In this document: positions 9,887-21,975 of the stretch, piece by piece
Layout of the letters: each line of letters begins with the position of its first letter
Numbering within the stretch: position 1 is the stretch's first letter
Source of the DNA: Lactifluus volemus
Lineage: Eukaryota > Basidiomycota > Agaricomycetes > Russulales > Russulaceae
Reading direction: 5' to 3'
Length of the DNA stretch: 64,000 nucleotides
NCBI GenBank assembly: GCA_022376515.1
Contig: WTXI01000068.1
Coordinates: 1 to 64,000 of the forward strand
The notes under the pieces: generated by a model
What the model was told of the DNA's origin: nothing
What the model saw: only the letters and a program-made list of their open reading frames with translations
Databases searched by the model: none
Position numbers and translations under genes: made by a program

Positions 9887-12248
9887 ATGTCTCAACCTGA
9901 ATGTCCTGAACACCAAACCCTCAGTGTAGACAATCATAGGGAGGTGAACAGCCAAGGTACGTTTCCCATCCTCTCTACCTTGTTGCTATCCGATTTCACC
10001 CCCTACTTATTCACTAGGTGCTGCCACAGACCGGGCCTCGCAGAATGACGAAAATCACAGGCCGGAGCCAGAGCGTGATGATAACTCCGAGGCTTTCTTC
10101 TCACTATACCGGCATATGACAGAGGAAAGCGACAAAGAGGGGGCTGAACGCTGGCAAAAGGCTGCTGACGGGATTCTTGTTCTTGTACGCACCTCACTTT
10201 CATTTTTCCACACCGCTTCACGCATCAGGTCAATATTACAGACTGGTTTGCTGTCTGTCGCCGTTGTTACATTACTTACGGTTACAATCCCGGGCCTCAA
10301 GGATGATCCGCAAGCAACATCTGCATTCTATCTCGCCCAACTGGTTAAGCTTCAACTTAACAAATCTACACCCAATCTGGATCAACTTCCTTCCTTCCAA
10401 CCTGGAATCCCCACCGTAGTGAATGCAGCCCTTTTCATCTGCCTGTCCCTCAATCTTTACTCTTCATTATTGGCTCTGCGGGTACAGCAATGGACACGTC
10501 ATTACCTCACGCTTACTCATTCCCCGCGGTCCAGCTCCGAATATCAAGCGCGGGTGCGCAAAGTCTTCGATACCTACAAGACATCGCCAATCACTTTGGC
10601 TGTTCGGGTATCATTGAAATTGTTATTTTCATCCATGTGCCTTTTTTTTTTCGCCATTTCCTTACATCTTCTGTCTCTCAACGCAGCGATTTTCCTCTGC
10701 TTCTTCTTTTGCTCGATGGTTTGCATCTTCCTATGTATCTTCGTCCATCATATGCACATATGTGCATTGAGACTAACATTCCTCTCAAACCTCTATCCTT
10801 TCTGGGTTCAGAAAAAGTTTTTCTGGGAATCGACAATGGAGATCGACGACCACATCCTATCCCAGATATTCGATGTACTTAGACCAGAGAATTCCGATCT
10901 AGTGCGATTCGGAGACGAGAAGATTAAAATGAAGCTAAAAATGGCAATGAAGAACTTAATGGAACGTACTTGGTCATCCAATTCCCTCTCCGACTCGGAC
11001 AAAACACGGCGAGTCATCGCCTGTGTGGAGCTCGCTGATTCTGTACGCCTCTCGGACATGGCATCGTTGATCCTTCAAGTCATATTCCCCTGCGACCAAC
11101 ATCAATTGTTAACACTCGTTGAAATGGGGCAATCTTTGAGAAACCGAGGTAATGGGATTGGCTTGTGCGCACAAAGCCTTGTTGCTGGCATCATTTCGAA
11201 TGTACAGTCAGGTGACGACCGTTGGATTGCACTCACTGCAGACCAATTAGGGAAATCGGAAGATGTCATTCGGGGCTACCTCGAACACGGTCGTGAAAAC
11301 TTGTTACTTGCCAACCTGATCCACATCACTCGCCAGATCCTTCAATCCTCTTCTGGGGACCAGTCCGATGATTCTAATCGGGGTCGGGATATGGCTTCCG
11401 CATCGTCAATTATATTACCAACACTTTCCAATTTTGACATGAGCAATACACTTCCAGGACTGAAGCGCGACCTTGGTGCCTTGTGGGATGAAATCGATTG
11501 GGAAGCTCCGAACAACAGAGTCGCTATGAAGATCCGCGACAGCCTTCGCGGTCTCCGCGATGAGAGCTTACCTCAAAGAGATGGTCTCCCTTCTGGTTGG
11601 GCGGTTCGACAGACTCCAGATGGGCGTATCTACTACGTCGACTATAACACGCGCAGCACCACTTGGGTTCCTCCGACCATTAATCCCAGCAACCATGACC
11701 TCCCTCCTGGCTGGGAGGTTCGACAGACTCCAGATGGATGCACATACTACATCGACCATAACATGCAACGCACCACTTGGACCCGCCCATCCGACCTTCC
11801 TCCTTATACCGCACCCCACACTCCTCCCTCACGGGAGGTACTAGCATCGCAGCAGGCTCCAGATCATATCAATCGCATCCCCACAGTCACTTCCTCGTCC
11901 CACCTGAATGTCCAGCCTCTCGAAAGCGATGGCCGTCCTCAGGCCGGTACTTCACAGGCCGTCGCTTCTGCTGCCACCACCGCCACAGCCAACACCGCTG
12001 GCTCATCTGGCACCGACCCTAGAAGCGTGCTTCCTGCGAGTACGCATTCGACCTCAAGCGATTCAGTGACCCCTTCTCCTACCCACGCCACTTCGCATAT
12101 ACCTTCGGTTTCTCGCCCTGACGCTATACGCTCTACGCCCCTCAGTGCGCGTCGTGATTCTCAGGAACTGGACCTTGACAATTCAGTGGAGATGAGATCA
12201 CTCGATCACACGGACCCGAATCGCGACCCGTCAGACAATGCGGCTTAG
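9887..12248 (+). CDS. Gene D: DUF6535 membrane protein with two WW domains
   Basis: The exons are 9887-9956, 10018-10184 and 10242-12248, giving about 747 residues. The start is MSQPECPEHQTLSV. Exon 2 gives DDNSEAFFSLYRHMTEES and WQKAADGILVL, in which the usual Asp of KDADG is Ala. Membrane segments lie near 80-98, 139-161, 197-223 and 226-247. WW1 begins near residue 528 (LPSGWAVRQTPDG, YYVDYNTRSTTW) and WW2 near 566 ([25 protein letters not shown]). An LPPY motif, which fits the LPxY form of WW ligand, lies just after WW2. The tail is Ser/Thr/Pro-rich and ends DPSDNAA. Intron 2 is 57 bp, in frame and open. Gene E is its closest relative in the window. Confidence 0.85.
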
Positions 12249-13267
12249 TTTCCGCTTGACCGAATCAAGTTGCTATTTAACTTGCGATATTATGGCCATG
12301 AAGTTCATGTAACTTTCAACAAGTTTTCTTGGAATTTGCAACCACGGTTTGTGTAACCATATTTCACTGTCTCTTGTCCTCCCTTCGCTTTCCTCGCTTC
12401 ATCCCTTCACGTCTCTCCTTTGTGCCTGCTTCGTGCCTCGTACCTCTCGATTCCCCGTTTGGTTTTACTTTTACTTTTGTTCACTGGGTACGGTATTCTC
12501 CATGCAACGTGCCTCGCGCTGTATCTAGGCCCTTAATTTTTGGTTTTTACTTTCCGTTGAAGAAATGCGAGTGCTCGCGTCCTATGAAGCAGTGTGTCCT
12601 TTTAACTTACCTGTAGTATGCCTATACCTTAGAGAATGCCTTGAGCCCTCTTTTTGATCTTTATTCGTGCGTCCATTTTTAACGCGTTCATCCTTCAAAT
12701 TTATTCCCCGTTTTCTAGAAATGTATTCAGGGTCTGTAATTGTACCGTATAGTATCTCACTGTCCCCACCGTTCTCGTTCTAAAGCCGTTTCGCCCTCGG
12801 AATTGCCCAATTATGACGGACAGAGTTGTATTCCCCCGCGAAGACGTGCTCAGTAGGATGGCAAATGGCTGTACAGAAGACTGGCCAGGAGAAATTCGTG
12901 ATCCCTAACATGTAGTCAGGGGGCGTTGCCTGAGCGGGGGTGAGGGCCCGGTAAGCCGGGCTGAGCCGGCGTAAGCACCCATTCCCCTGCCGATGACGAT
13001 GACGACGTCATCGGGCCTCAGTAGTGGCTCAGGTCTCCGAGTCAGGCTCGACGCTGGAGGGTCGGGTGCTGCCTCGAGAATGTAGTGGTTGGGGATGAAG
13101 CCGCGTTGTCTATGCTTATCTCAGCGTCGGGTAACTGTACAATGTCCGCTACACTTCCCACGCCGTCATCCTGACCCCGCTGTCCCCAATCCCCATTCCA
13201 ACGCTGTCCTGGTTATTAAGAATGGCACTAGATTCTCACGTTTGCGACCCCCTAACATAATTCTCCA
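12249..13267. other. Intergenic: gene D 3' flank and gene E upstream region
   Basis: Positions 12330-12760 carry the fullest copy of the shared CT-rich 3' flank, the one that matches the window start. Positions 12900-13000 are G-rich (GGGCCCGGTAAGCCGGG), and part of this recurs at 32427. Positions 13204-13243 hold the conserved upstream motif (CCTGGTTATTAAGAATGGC, GATTCTCACGTTTG). No gene is supported. Confidence 0.5.
13204..13243 (+). promoter_or_regulatory. Conserved proximal upstream motif of locus E
   Basis: TGTCCTGGTTATTAAGAATG and then GCACTAGATTCTCACGTTTG, about 25 bp before the start codon. It corresponds to the motif before genes D and I, with a few changes. Role inferred. Confidence 0.4.
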
Positions 13268-15631
13268 ATGTCTCATCCTGAAGGTCCTAAACACCAAAGT
13301 GACCAAACCCTCAGTGTAGGTGATCGTAGGGAGGCAAACAGCCAAGGTATGTTCCCCATACTCGCGACCTTGTTGCTATCCGATCTCACCACCTACATTA
13401 GGTGCTGCCTCAGACCAGACCTCGCAAAATGACGAAAATCACAGGCCGGAGCCCGAGCGTGATGATAGCTCCGAGGCTTTCTTCTCACTGTACCAGGATA
13501 TGACAGGAAAGCGACAAAGAGAGGGCTGAACGCTGGCAAAAGGATGCTGACGGGATTCTTGTTCTTGTACGCACCTCACTTTCATTTTTCCGCCACCGCT
13601 TCACGCATCGGGTCAATATTACAGACTGGTCTGCTGTCTGTCGCCGTTGTTACATTACTTACGGTGACAATTCCGGACCTCAAGGGTGACCCGCAGGCAA
13701 CGTCCGCATTTTATCTCGCGCAACTTGGGCTTCAACTTAACAAATCTACCCCCAATCTGGATCAACCTCCTTCCTCCAAATCAGCAATCCCCATCATAGT
13801 GAATGCACAACTTTTCATCTGCTTGTCCCGCAATCTTTTCTCTTCATTACTGGCTCTGCTGGCACAGCAATGGATACGTCAATACCTCGTGCTTACTCAT
13901 TCCTCGCGGTCCAGCTCCGACTACCGAGCCCGGGTGCGCAAAGTCTTCGGTGCCCTCCAGACATCGCCAATCACTTTGGCTGTTCGGGTATCATTTCAAT
14001 CGTTATTTTTTTCCATGAACCTTTTTATTTTCTCCATTTCTTTATATCTTCTGCTTCTCAACAAACCGGTCTACCTCTGCTTCTACTTTTACTCGGCCGC
14101 TTGCGTCTTGATATGTGGCTTCATCTATCTTATGCACATTCGTGCATTACATCTACCGTTCTTCGCAAACATCCTGCCTTTCTGGCTTGTGAAAGTGTTG
14201 TTGTTTTTCTGGAAATCCCAATCGCAGTCGACAATGGAGATCGACGAACACATCGTAGACCAGATATTCGATGCACTCAGACCGGAGAATTCCGATCTAG
14301 TGCGATTCGGAAACGAGAAGATTAAAATGAAGCTCAAAATGGCAATGAAGAACTTAGTGGAACATACTTGGTCATCCAATTCCCTCTCCGACTCGGACAA
14401 AACACGGCGAGTCGTCGCCTGTGTGGAGCTCGCTGATGATGCACACCTCTCTGGCATAGCGTCGTCAATCCTTCAAGTCATATTCCCCTGCGACCAACAT
14501 CAATTGTTAACACTCGTTGAAATGGGGCAATCTTTGAGAAACCGAGGTAATAGGATTGGCTTGTGCGCACAAAGCCTTGTTGCTGGCACCATATCAAATG
14601 TGCAGTCAGGCGACGACCGTTGGACTGCGCTCACTGCAGACCAATTAGGGAAATCGGAAGATGTCATTCGGGGCTACCTCGAACACGGTCGTGAAAACTT
14701 GTTACTTGCCAACCTGATCCACATCACTCGCAAGATCCTTCAATCCTCTTACGGGGATGACTCGAATCTGGGCCGGGATATGGCTTCCGCGTCGTCAATT
14801 ATATTACCAACACTTTCCAATTTTGACATGAGCAATACTCTCCCAGGACTGAAGCGTGACTTTGGTGTCTTGTGGGGTGAAATTGATCGGGAAGCTCCGA
14901 ATAATGGAGTTGCTATGAAGATCCGCGACAGCCTTCGCGGTCTCCGCGATGAGAGCTTTCCTCAAAGCGATGGTCTCCCTTCTGGTTGGGAGGCCGGACA
15001 GACTCCAGATGGACGTATCTACTACGTCGACTATAACACGCGCAGCACCACTTGGGTTCCTCCATCCATTAATCCCAGCAACCATGACCCCCCTCCTGGC
15101 TGGGTGGTTCGACAGGCTCCAGATGGGCGCACATACTACATCGATCATAACATGCAACGCACTACTTGGACACGCCCATTGGACTCCCCTCCTTATACCG
15201 CACCCCACACTCCTCCCTCACGGGAGGTACTAGCATCGCAGCAGGCTCCAGGTCATATCAATCGCATCCCCACAATCACTACCTTGTCCCACCTGAATGT
15301 CCAGCCCCTCGAAAGCGATGTCAGACCTCAGGCCGGTACTTCAGAGGCCGTCGCTTCTGCTGCCACCACCACCAACACCGCTGGCTCATCTGGCACTGAC
15401 CCTAGAAGCGTGCTTCCTGCGAGTACGCATTCGCCCACGAGCGTGTCAGTGACCCCTTCTCCTTCGTATGCTACTTCGCATGTACCTTCTGTTTCTCGCC
15501 CTGACGCTATACACTCTTCACCCCTCAGTGCGCATCAAGATTATCAGGAGCTGGACTGTGACAATTCAATGTAGATGAGATCACTCGATCACACGAACCC
15601 GAATAGCGACCCCTCGGACATTCCGGCTTAG
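13268..15631 (+). pseudogene. Locus E: frameshifted DUF6535-WW gene, sister of D
   Basis: Exon 1 is 13268-13346, exon 2 is 13402-13566, intron 2 is 58 bp and exon 3 starts at 13625. Against gene D, exon 2 lacks two bases just after ATGACA (around 13505), so the frame runs into TGA within ten codons; exons 1 and 2 sum to 244 nt, one more than a multiple of three. The long open frame 13544-15574 covers the intact membrane and helical regions and two good WW domains (LPSGWEAGQTPDG and PPPGWVVRQAPDG). Near the end, the GAG codon of D has become TAG at 15572-15574, removing the last 20 or so residues; the ancestral stop is at 15629-15631. Two independent lesions point to a young pseudogene, unless an internal start or a sequencing error is involved. 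Confidence 0.75.
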
Positions 15632-15885
15632 TCTCTGCTTGGCCGAATCAACTTGCTATTCAACTTGCGATATTGACTCTCCCAGCAACGTATGACAAGT
15701 GGTGATACAGCTATGAGAGTCATGTGTTTTTCAATAGTTTTTTTTGGAATTTGCAAACCCCGTTTTGTGTACCATATTTCAGTCTCTTGTCCTCCCTTCG
15801 CTTCCCTCATTTCATCCCTTCACGTCTTTCCTTTATCTCCTTTGTGTCTACTTCGTGCCTCATGCCACTCGATTCCCTGTTGGCT
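15632..15885. other. Truncated 3' flank of locus E
   Basis: The common CT-rich 3' flank begins near 15720 and stops abruptly at the phrase CGATTCCCTGTT (about 15869-15880), where sequence of another origin (GGCTATAGGGCAG) takes over. No gene is seen. Confidence 0.55.
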
Positions 15886-16216
15886 ATAGGGCAGGATGAC
15901 GTTGGTAATGATAAAGTAGGATGACGAATAACATACTGATGTCCATTCTACGCTCTGGTGATGCTGGTGGATACTACTACTATGTAGGCTGTCTGGTTGA
16001 CAAACACGGACAAATAAGCTCACGCGCCACCCATTGCTGGCACTCGCACAGTTAATGAGGTGGCAGTGGAACCGTGGCACACTCCAACAAGCCACTTTCA
16101 GCCAACCGCCTGAGTTTATGCAATTCTCTCATCTACCAGTTTTTTTTTGCACTGTCATTCAATTACTCACTGAACACGTCCTTTACAGGAGAGTATCTAG
16201 CATGTCACCACCCAAG
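15886..16216 (-). other. Orphan 5' end (promoter, exon 1, intron 1) of a reverse WW-less DUF6535 gene
   Basis: Read on the minus strand, this matches the region around the first exon of genes F (20270-20400) and G (27785-27920): an ATGGAC start, a GTATGTTATTCGTCATCC donor region and a CCCTATAG acceptor. Exon 2 and the rest are missing. Positions 16080-16210 also match 20605-20735, upstream of F. It is a duplication scar, not a gene. Confidence 0.6.
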
Positions 16217-17174
16217 TCCTAGGAGCAGATTCTTCAACGGACGGGGCAGCAGAGGCGTTGGAATACAGTCTACCCTTAAGCCCATTCTCATCTTCATCTC
16301 ACACAACCCCACTCTCCTTGCCACACCCAAGCCCACTAGGCCCGAATTCCGGTACTTTGAGCACCACGGAGCCCTGAATCCCGTGCCCAACGATCTTATC
16401 ACCAGCTTTACCAACACTAGCGCCATTGGCAGGAGCCCCGCCACTCAACCCTGCACCCGTTCCGATGGCAACGAGACCAGGAGCAGCCACAGCAGGAAGC
16501 ATAGAGACGTTCGGGGGATGGATTGGGCAAAACCCGAGGAAGTTCCTCCCGGAGCTTGCAACTCCAGATGCTCCTAAGCGGCATTTACGGCACCAGACGC
16601 AAAGGAGAATTCTTCATGTGGTGCCTCGATATTGACTCCCCCGTTGATGATTGGTATCAAACACTCGACCCGGTCACACGCACAGACTGGGATCTACTGG
16701 CGCCAGAGTTCGTGAGGGAATGGGCCCAGCCCCAGCTAGGTCGGCTATAGATAACACGGCGGAGCTACTTAACCACAAGCTCAAGCCCGAGGAGTCTAGG
16801 ACGTTGGAACCATGGTCCAGTTCAGGGGAGTCAAGCAGCACGCGCATATAGCCTGGGCTCACGAAATGGTGGTCAGGGTACGAGACTGCGGCCTCGAAAG
16901 TAGGGTGGAGTACATCCACCAGGTGAGAGGCCAACTCCCAAGCTCAATCGTAAACAGCGTAGGCCGAGCCTACACGAATTGGAGCACATTCATAGAAGCG
17001 GTGATGGCTATCGACACAATCCAGCTCAAGGAGCGTCTAGAGCTCAGCAAGGTCATAGAGGCGATGGTCACCCGGATCGGAGAACTCAAAGCCGACTTCC
17101 AGTGGCAGGAGCGCAACCGCCACGGTACCAGCAAGCAGCAACCGGCCGTGGACTGGCACAATCGGGCTGGCTAG
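16217..17174 (+). mobile_element. Gag-like retrotransposon remnant, copy 1
   Basis: Broken frames read FFMWCLDIDSPVDDWYQTLD, RTDWDLLAPEFVREW and, in another frame, a long segment ending FQWQERNRHGTSKQQPA. The WY-x-x-L and F-x-x-EW pattern is typical of Gag proteins of fungal Ty3/gypsy-like elements. I see no zinc knuckle, protease, reverse transcriptase or LTRs. A frame break after REWAQ joins two Gag pieces. The same remnant recurs at 23760-24740, each time just downstream of a reverse DUF6535 gene, so it was duplicated together with that gene rather than inserted twice. Confidence 0.6.
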
Positions 17175-17680
17175 ATGGTAGTACGGTACTCCGTTCCTGT
17201 GAGGTTCATTGGGTTGAAAAAGGAGATACATGATCATTATCCAATTTGATCATGACTTATTCAGCGTGTGACAGCTGCCATAGTATCTGAACGCAGTTTC
17301 GATCGCACTTCACGTTGTTATACCCGACTCGGACGTGTCGATATATACAATGATTGGGCAGTCACGATGTATTATTTACCTGAACGCAGAAAAGAAGTAC
17401 AGAACGAAAAGCCAAGACCTAACTAGCGGGGAAATCGCGCAAAAAGAAACCTGTACAGCAGCTAAAGAGGGCAACGGCGAAAACACAGAGATAAATGACA
17501 AGGGAGAGACCTGGAAGGACAGAGCTCTGGATAGAATCGCAGTTGTTGGACCACGTACTGACTCCAGCATACTGTGAGAACGTCGGCTCGATAAGAGCAG
17601 TTAGAATCTGCGTTAACATGACTCTGAGACGTAAAGAACCTACTAGTATAGCCTTGCCAGAGACCACATCACTTTCGCCT
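17175..17680. other. Conserved 3' flank of locus F
   Basis: Nearly the same as 24741-25237 downstream of gene G, with phrases such as ACCTGAACGCAGAAAAGAAG and AGCCTTGCCAGAGACCACAT. A looser version lies after gene H (29220-29580) and H' (21590-21960). It is probably the 3' untranslated region and downstream DNA of the reverse genes. Confidence 0.5.
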
Positions 17681-20332
17681 CTACTCTGGGTGATTAATGT
17701 CACCAGGAGAGGATACTGTGTCGAGGGAATGGCGCGAAACATCTATCGTTATGTCGGGGACGGACATGGCCGACTCATGTGACCGTTCAGGCAGTGGGAT
17801 CTCCACATTTATAGCCTGAGGTCCATGATCATTATCGACTGTTCCGCGATTCGATGTTCTGTCTGGGTGAGAAATAGAGGTCCCCTGGGGCGGTGTGAGA
17901 GAAAGAGACATCGCTGAGGTTGGGGGAAGTTCGGAAGCGGTCACGTGATCAAACCGGAGAGCTATGGACGACTGAGGATTTGCAGGAAGAGTATCGCTAA
18001 GAGCTGGGCCTGATAATGGAACTTGTGGCGCAATTCGGATATCTGCGTTGCCTTGCGGATCGGGTGTATGGCTAGATGGCGGGGTAAACGATGAGGGAGG
18101 GGCGAAAGTCAACACCGCCAGGGTGGAATGAGGGTCCGACTCTGAGTTGGAAGTGGGCAAGATGGTAGGAACTGTGTCGGTAGGACCTTGTGTTACTTGT
18201 CGAGTGAAGTAGCAGTAGAGTGCGTGGTTTCGACATTGACGGAGGGAGGAGAGTGGTGGGAGAACTCGACTGTTGGGGCGACATCAAGAACATCGTGAAG
18301 CGATAATTCTGCAGACTGTATGCGGCCATGATCTGCGGTCAATGAAGGAGGAGTAATCGTGTTAAGAGCGGGCGCATCGAGAGGGTGCAGACGGGATGAG
18401 GTGTTTGTGGGATCTGTGATGTCGCCTGTTACATTGTGAGAGTGATGACCCGAGAGATTGCAAAGTGGGTATGACGATGGTTGGACGAAAACGTCATCAT
18501 AATCGTTTGTGGAAGCATCGAAGGCGGTCGGGGCAGCATCGGTGCCTTGATGTAACGAGATATAAAGTTGCCGCATGTGTTGAGAATATAATAAGCAATG
18601 TCGTGAGATGTGCGATTATGCGCTTCTCGAGTGATTTCGTTCCATAAAGCACAGAAGTCATGCTGTACTCTGGGAAGAGTATTTTCAATGTCAAGTTTCG
18701 AAATGAGTTGCAGAACGTTTCTCAGATGATGACATCTCATTGAAAAATCATGATCCTGGAGACACAAGCGGAAAAGTGGACGAGTGATGTGAATAAAGTT
18801 GGCAAGTAGAACAGTGTCACCATGTGCAAGGTAATCTTGAAGCACTTCTTCTGATATGTCTAGTTGATCCTCAACTAGTGCCATCCACCGGCTATCCCGC
18901 TCCTGGGCTGGCACACTTGCAATGACGCTAGAAACTATCCCTTGAGAACATAAACCTTGGTCACCGCTGCTTCTCAGAGATCGCCAGATATCAGCCGATC
19001 GCAACAAATCTGCGCCACACTCGAAAACGCGCCAGAAAATGGTCTCGGTTGTTGCATAGGAAAGGTGTGCTGCATCGACGGCCTTTGCGCAGATCATGAC
19101 CCGCCTTTTCTTGTCTTCATGCAAGACCAAACTAGATGACAAGGTCCGGTCAAGGAATCCATAAAGTGCCGATGCCATTGGACCCTCCACTTTGGCGAAA
19201 ACGCGCTCGAGGTTATCGACGACGGGCGAGCTACAGAATCCAGGAATGGCTTCGAAGAACTGTTCAAGTTCCTTATCTTCGTCCAGAGCGTGGAGTGTCC
19301 ATGTCAGGATACGGTTGTTGATCTCCGCCGAAGATTGCGAGCCAATTCTTTGGATCACCTTCGTTAGGTTCGGAATGCTCATTACATATTTTAGCCACCG
19401 CCGCGAGCGATGGCGAACCGAGATAACAACAATGAAGATGAGGCGATGGAAGAGCCATACTGACGAAGAAAGTGGTGAATAATAGGGGCTATCGCGCCAG
19501 AAGATTGGCATCAGCGTGATGCATCCGTATACACATCCTGAAAGCACGACCCACCAAACAACTACACTGTACACAGTATGGTTGATATTAAACAGATAAA
19601 TGACCAATCCAGAGAAGAACAAGAACAGAGATAGGTGTAGTAAAGCGGGCAGCGCTTCGACCGACCAAGGCAGGTGAAATTTGTCCACACCATTAGCAAG
19701 GAATGCACGGATCGATGCTCGCTTGTGTGGACTGTATCGTGCCGGTTGTGTGATTGTCACGTATCGACGCGCCCATTGCTGTAACATCGTTGCCAGGAGC
19801 GCACACGTGAGACTGATCACCAAACTGAGGAACCAGAGTGAGTTGACCAAGACTGCTGATTTCGGAGGAGAGAAGGTGGGTGGCTGAGATGGAGTGGCAC
19901 TGGCAAGGATCGATGCACGAGATACATTTGGGTCAGCGAGAAGTTGGTAGATGTTCCCGAGGTAGAATGCAGATGTATCTTGTGAATTTGGCTTGAGGTC
20001 TTGAACAGAGACTGCGAGCAATGCGGCGAGTGAAGCAGAGAATAAACCGGTCTATGATATTTACGTTTCGTCAATGTGCTCCAGCGTAGAGCTGATGTAT
20101 GGTCTCACGAAGATTAGGATGCCATCGGCGTCCTTTTGCCAGCGATGGGCCATTTTTTCATCTTCTTCCTCTGTCATCTTAATGTACATATGATAGAGGG
20201 GCCCTGAGCTATCTGAAAAGTTGGACGAGGATTGGTCTTGCCCTGTCCGAGGGACCTCACGAGGGTTGGCTATAGGGCAGGAAGGCGTTAGTGATGATAA
20301 AGCAGGATGACGAATAACATACTGATGTCCAT
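17681..20332 (-). pseudogene. Locus F: WW-less DUF6535 gene with frameshifted tail
   Basis: The proposed exons on the minus strand are 20332-20323 (MDI plus one base, tentative), 20269-20109 and 20051 downward. Exon 2 reads DSSGPLYHMYIKMTEEEDEK and [11 protein letters not shown]; exon 3 reads TGLFSASLAALLAVSVQDLK. About four membrane segments and the helical region are intact. Compared with gene G, one base is missing at about 18579-18591 and another at about 18196, so the frame leaves the family sequence at the start of the Ser/Thr/Pro tail and ends at 18429. The lost tail can still be followed in two other frames (18193-18576 and 17681-18160). The core may still be made as a protein with an altered end, so pseudogene status is not certain. 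Confidence 0.65.
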
Positions 20333-21975
20333 TTCTCTGCTCCGGTAATGCTGGTGGCTTCGGGAGTTAGCTACTAGTACGACTGTAGTCGGATATCAGG
20401 GCTGGTGTGGGTGACAAATACAGACAAATACGCTGACGCCACCATCGCTACTCACACAAATAAAGAGGTGGCAACTGCTGCCCACTCCGACCTCTCCCAC
20501 CCGCCGCTACGCCTAACATATCTCTTGCTGGGATATCGCCTGCCGTCAAGTATTACAATAAGAAGTTGGGAACAAATGTTGCTCGACGATCCGCACCCTC
20601 GGCCTACGGCGTACACTCCAACAAGCCACTTTCAGCCAACAGCCGGAGTTTATGCAATTCTCCTATCTGCCAGTATTTTTGGACTGTCGTTCTGTTATTC
20701 ACTGAACACGCCAGGAGAGTATCTAGCATGTCACTGCCCAACGCGCCATTAATCAGCATGGCAACGGACCCTCTGCAAACCCCACCCACATCCTCGCGAA
20801 ATGCCCCATCTTCCATGCGAACACCACGTTATAACTTTCACCTATCAATTTCTAGTAAGTTCATCATCAAGGAGCCACATTGCTTCATCAGGTTGAGGAG
20901 GCAGATTTACTCTTCAGGGACCGTTCTTGATCATTACGACACAACCAGGACATCACAGACAACGATGCTATAACAACCCTCAACGCTTTCAACCAGGTGC
21001 ACAGTGACCCGCTGCGGCATAGCCCCCTCTACTCGTGCCAGATCCTCCCTTCCCCTCCCCCCTTTTTGATTCCGGTCATGATGTCCTCGCGTGCGATCCT
21101 CCAACCCGAGGGTGGTCGCATTCTCTTGATATTATCCAATCTAACCCTGGTAAGTCCTGTACCAGTCTTGGGGGTGATGCCACGATCCACGTGCGTCACA
21201 GGTGGCCACAGCACAAATTATCCTGGTCCTCGTTATGAGTACCCGGGGCCCCATGTGTCATTCCTCCCCCGGAAGAGAGCCCCTCTTTACTTTTTTACTA
21301 TTGACAATCAATATCGTGAGAGGATGATGCTGTTGTATGACAACCTTGTAAAGTCACAATCGCTCTAGTAGTCACATTCAACGCGAATCGGGGCGAGCGG
21401 TCCTAGCCCAATTAGGAAGTGTCACGTCCGAGTCTGTCCGGAGAGATTCAAGCCGCTGTTGTGGCGGCGCAAGCTACGCTTACCGCTCTTACTGTAAGTG
21501 GACTTGTCGTGATTGCCCATGAATTCAAGGTTGTATTTAGTAGGGTATGACAATAATATTTAGGGTGCTCGTCTTTGAACGCGGATCTTTCGATCGGACT
21601 TTTCCGACGTGGATGTGAGTACACAAAACTCAACCTTGCTGTCGAAACAGAAGACCCTCTGAGGGTTGAACATTCGATCATACAACATCATGTTTACCTG
21701 AAGGCAGAAAGGAGATACAGGACGAAAGGTCAAGACTTAATGAGCAGGGAAAATCGTGTTAAAGGACATGGCGAAAACATGGTGATAGATGATAACGAAA
21801 TAAGAACGGAGATCCTTCTGTCGAACCATGTACCGACTCCAGCATACGGTGTGCATTTAAGCTCGTCGACCTGGTAGAAGCAGTCAGAATCAGCGTTGAT
21901 ATGCCTCTCAAACGTCAAGAACGTACTGGTATGTAACTTTGCCAGAGATCACACGACGCTCGAGTTTTCGCATCT
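20333..21975. other. Gene-free stretch upstream of locus F
   Basis: Positions 20333-20400 are the upstream region shared with gene G. Positions 20605-20735 repeat 16080-16210. Positions 21150-21960 repeat 28735-29580, with the same phrases (ACCAGTCTTGGGG, TTGACAATCAATAT, GGTAGAAGCAGTCAGAATCA); this is the 3' side of the H and H' copies. Open frames are short and not recognisable. Confidence 0.45.

Noticed and set aside
16217..17174. Domesticated Gag gene
   Set aside because: Both copies have different frame breaks and no zinc knuckle; parallel survival is explained by duplication with the neighbouring gene.
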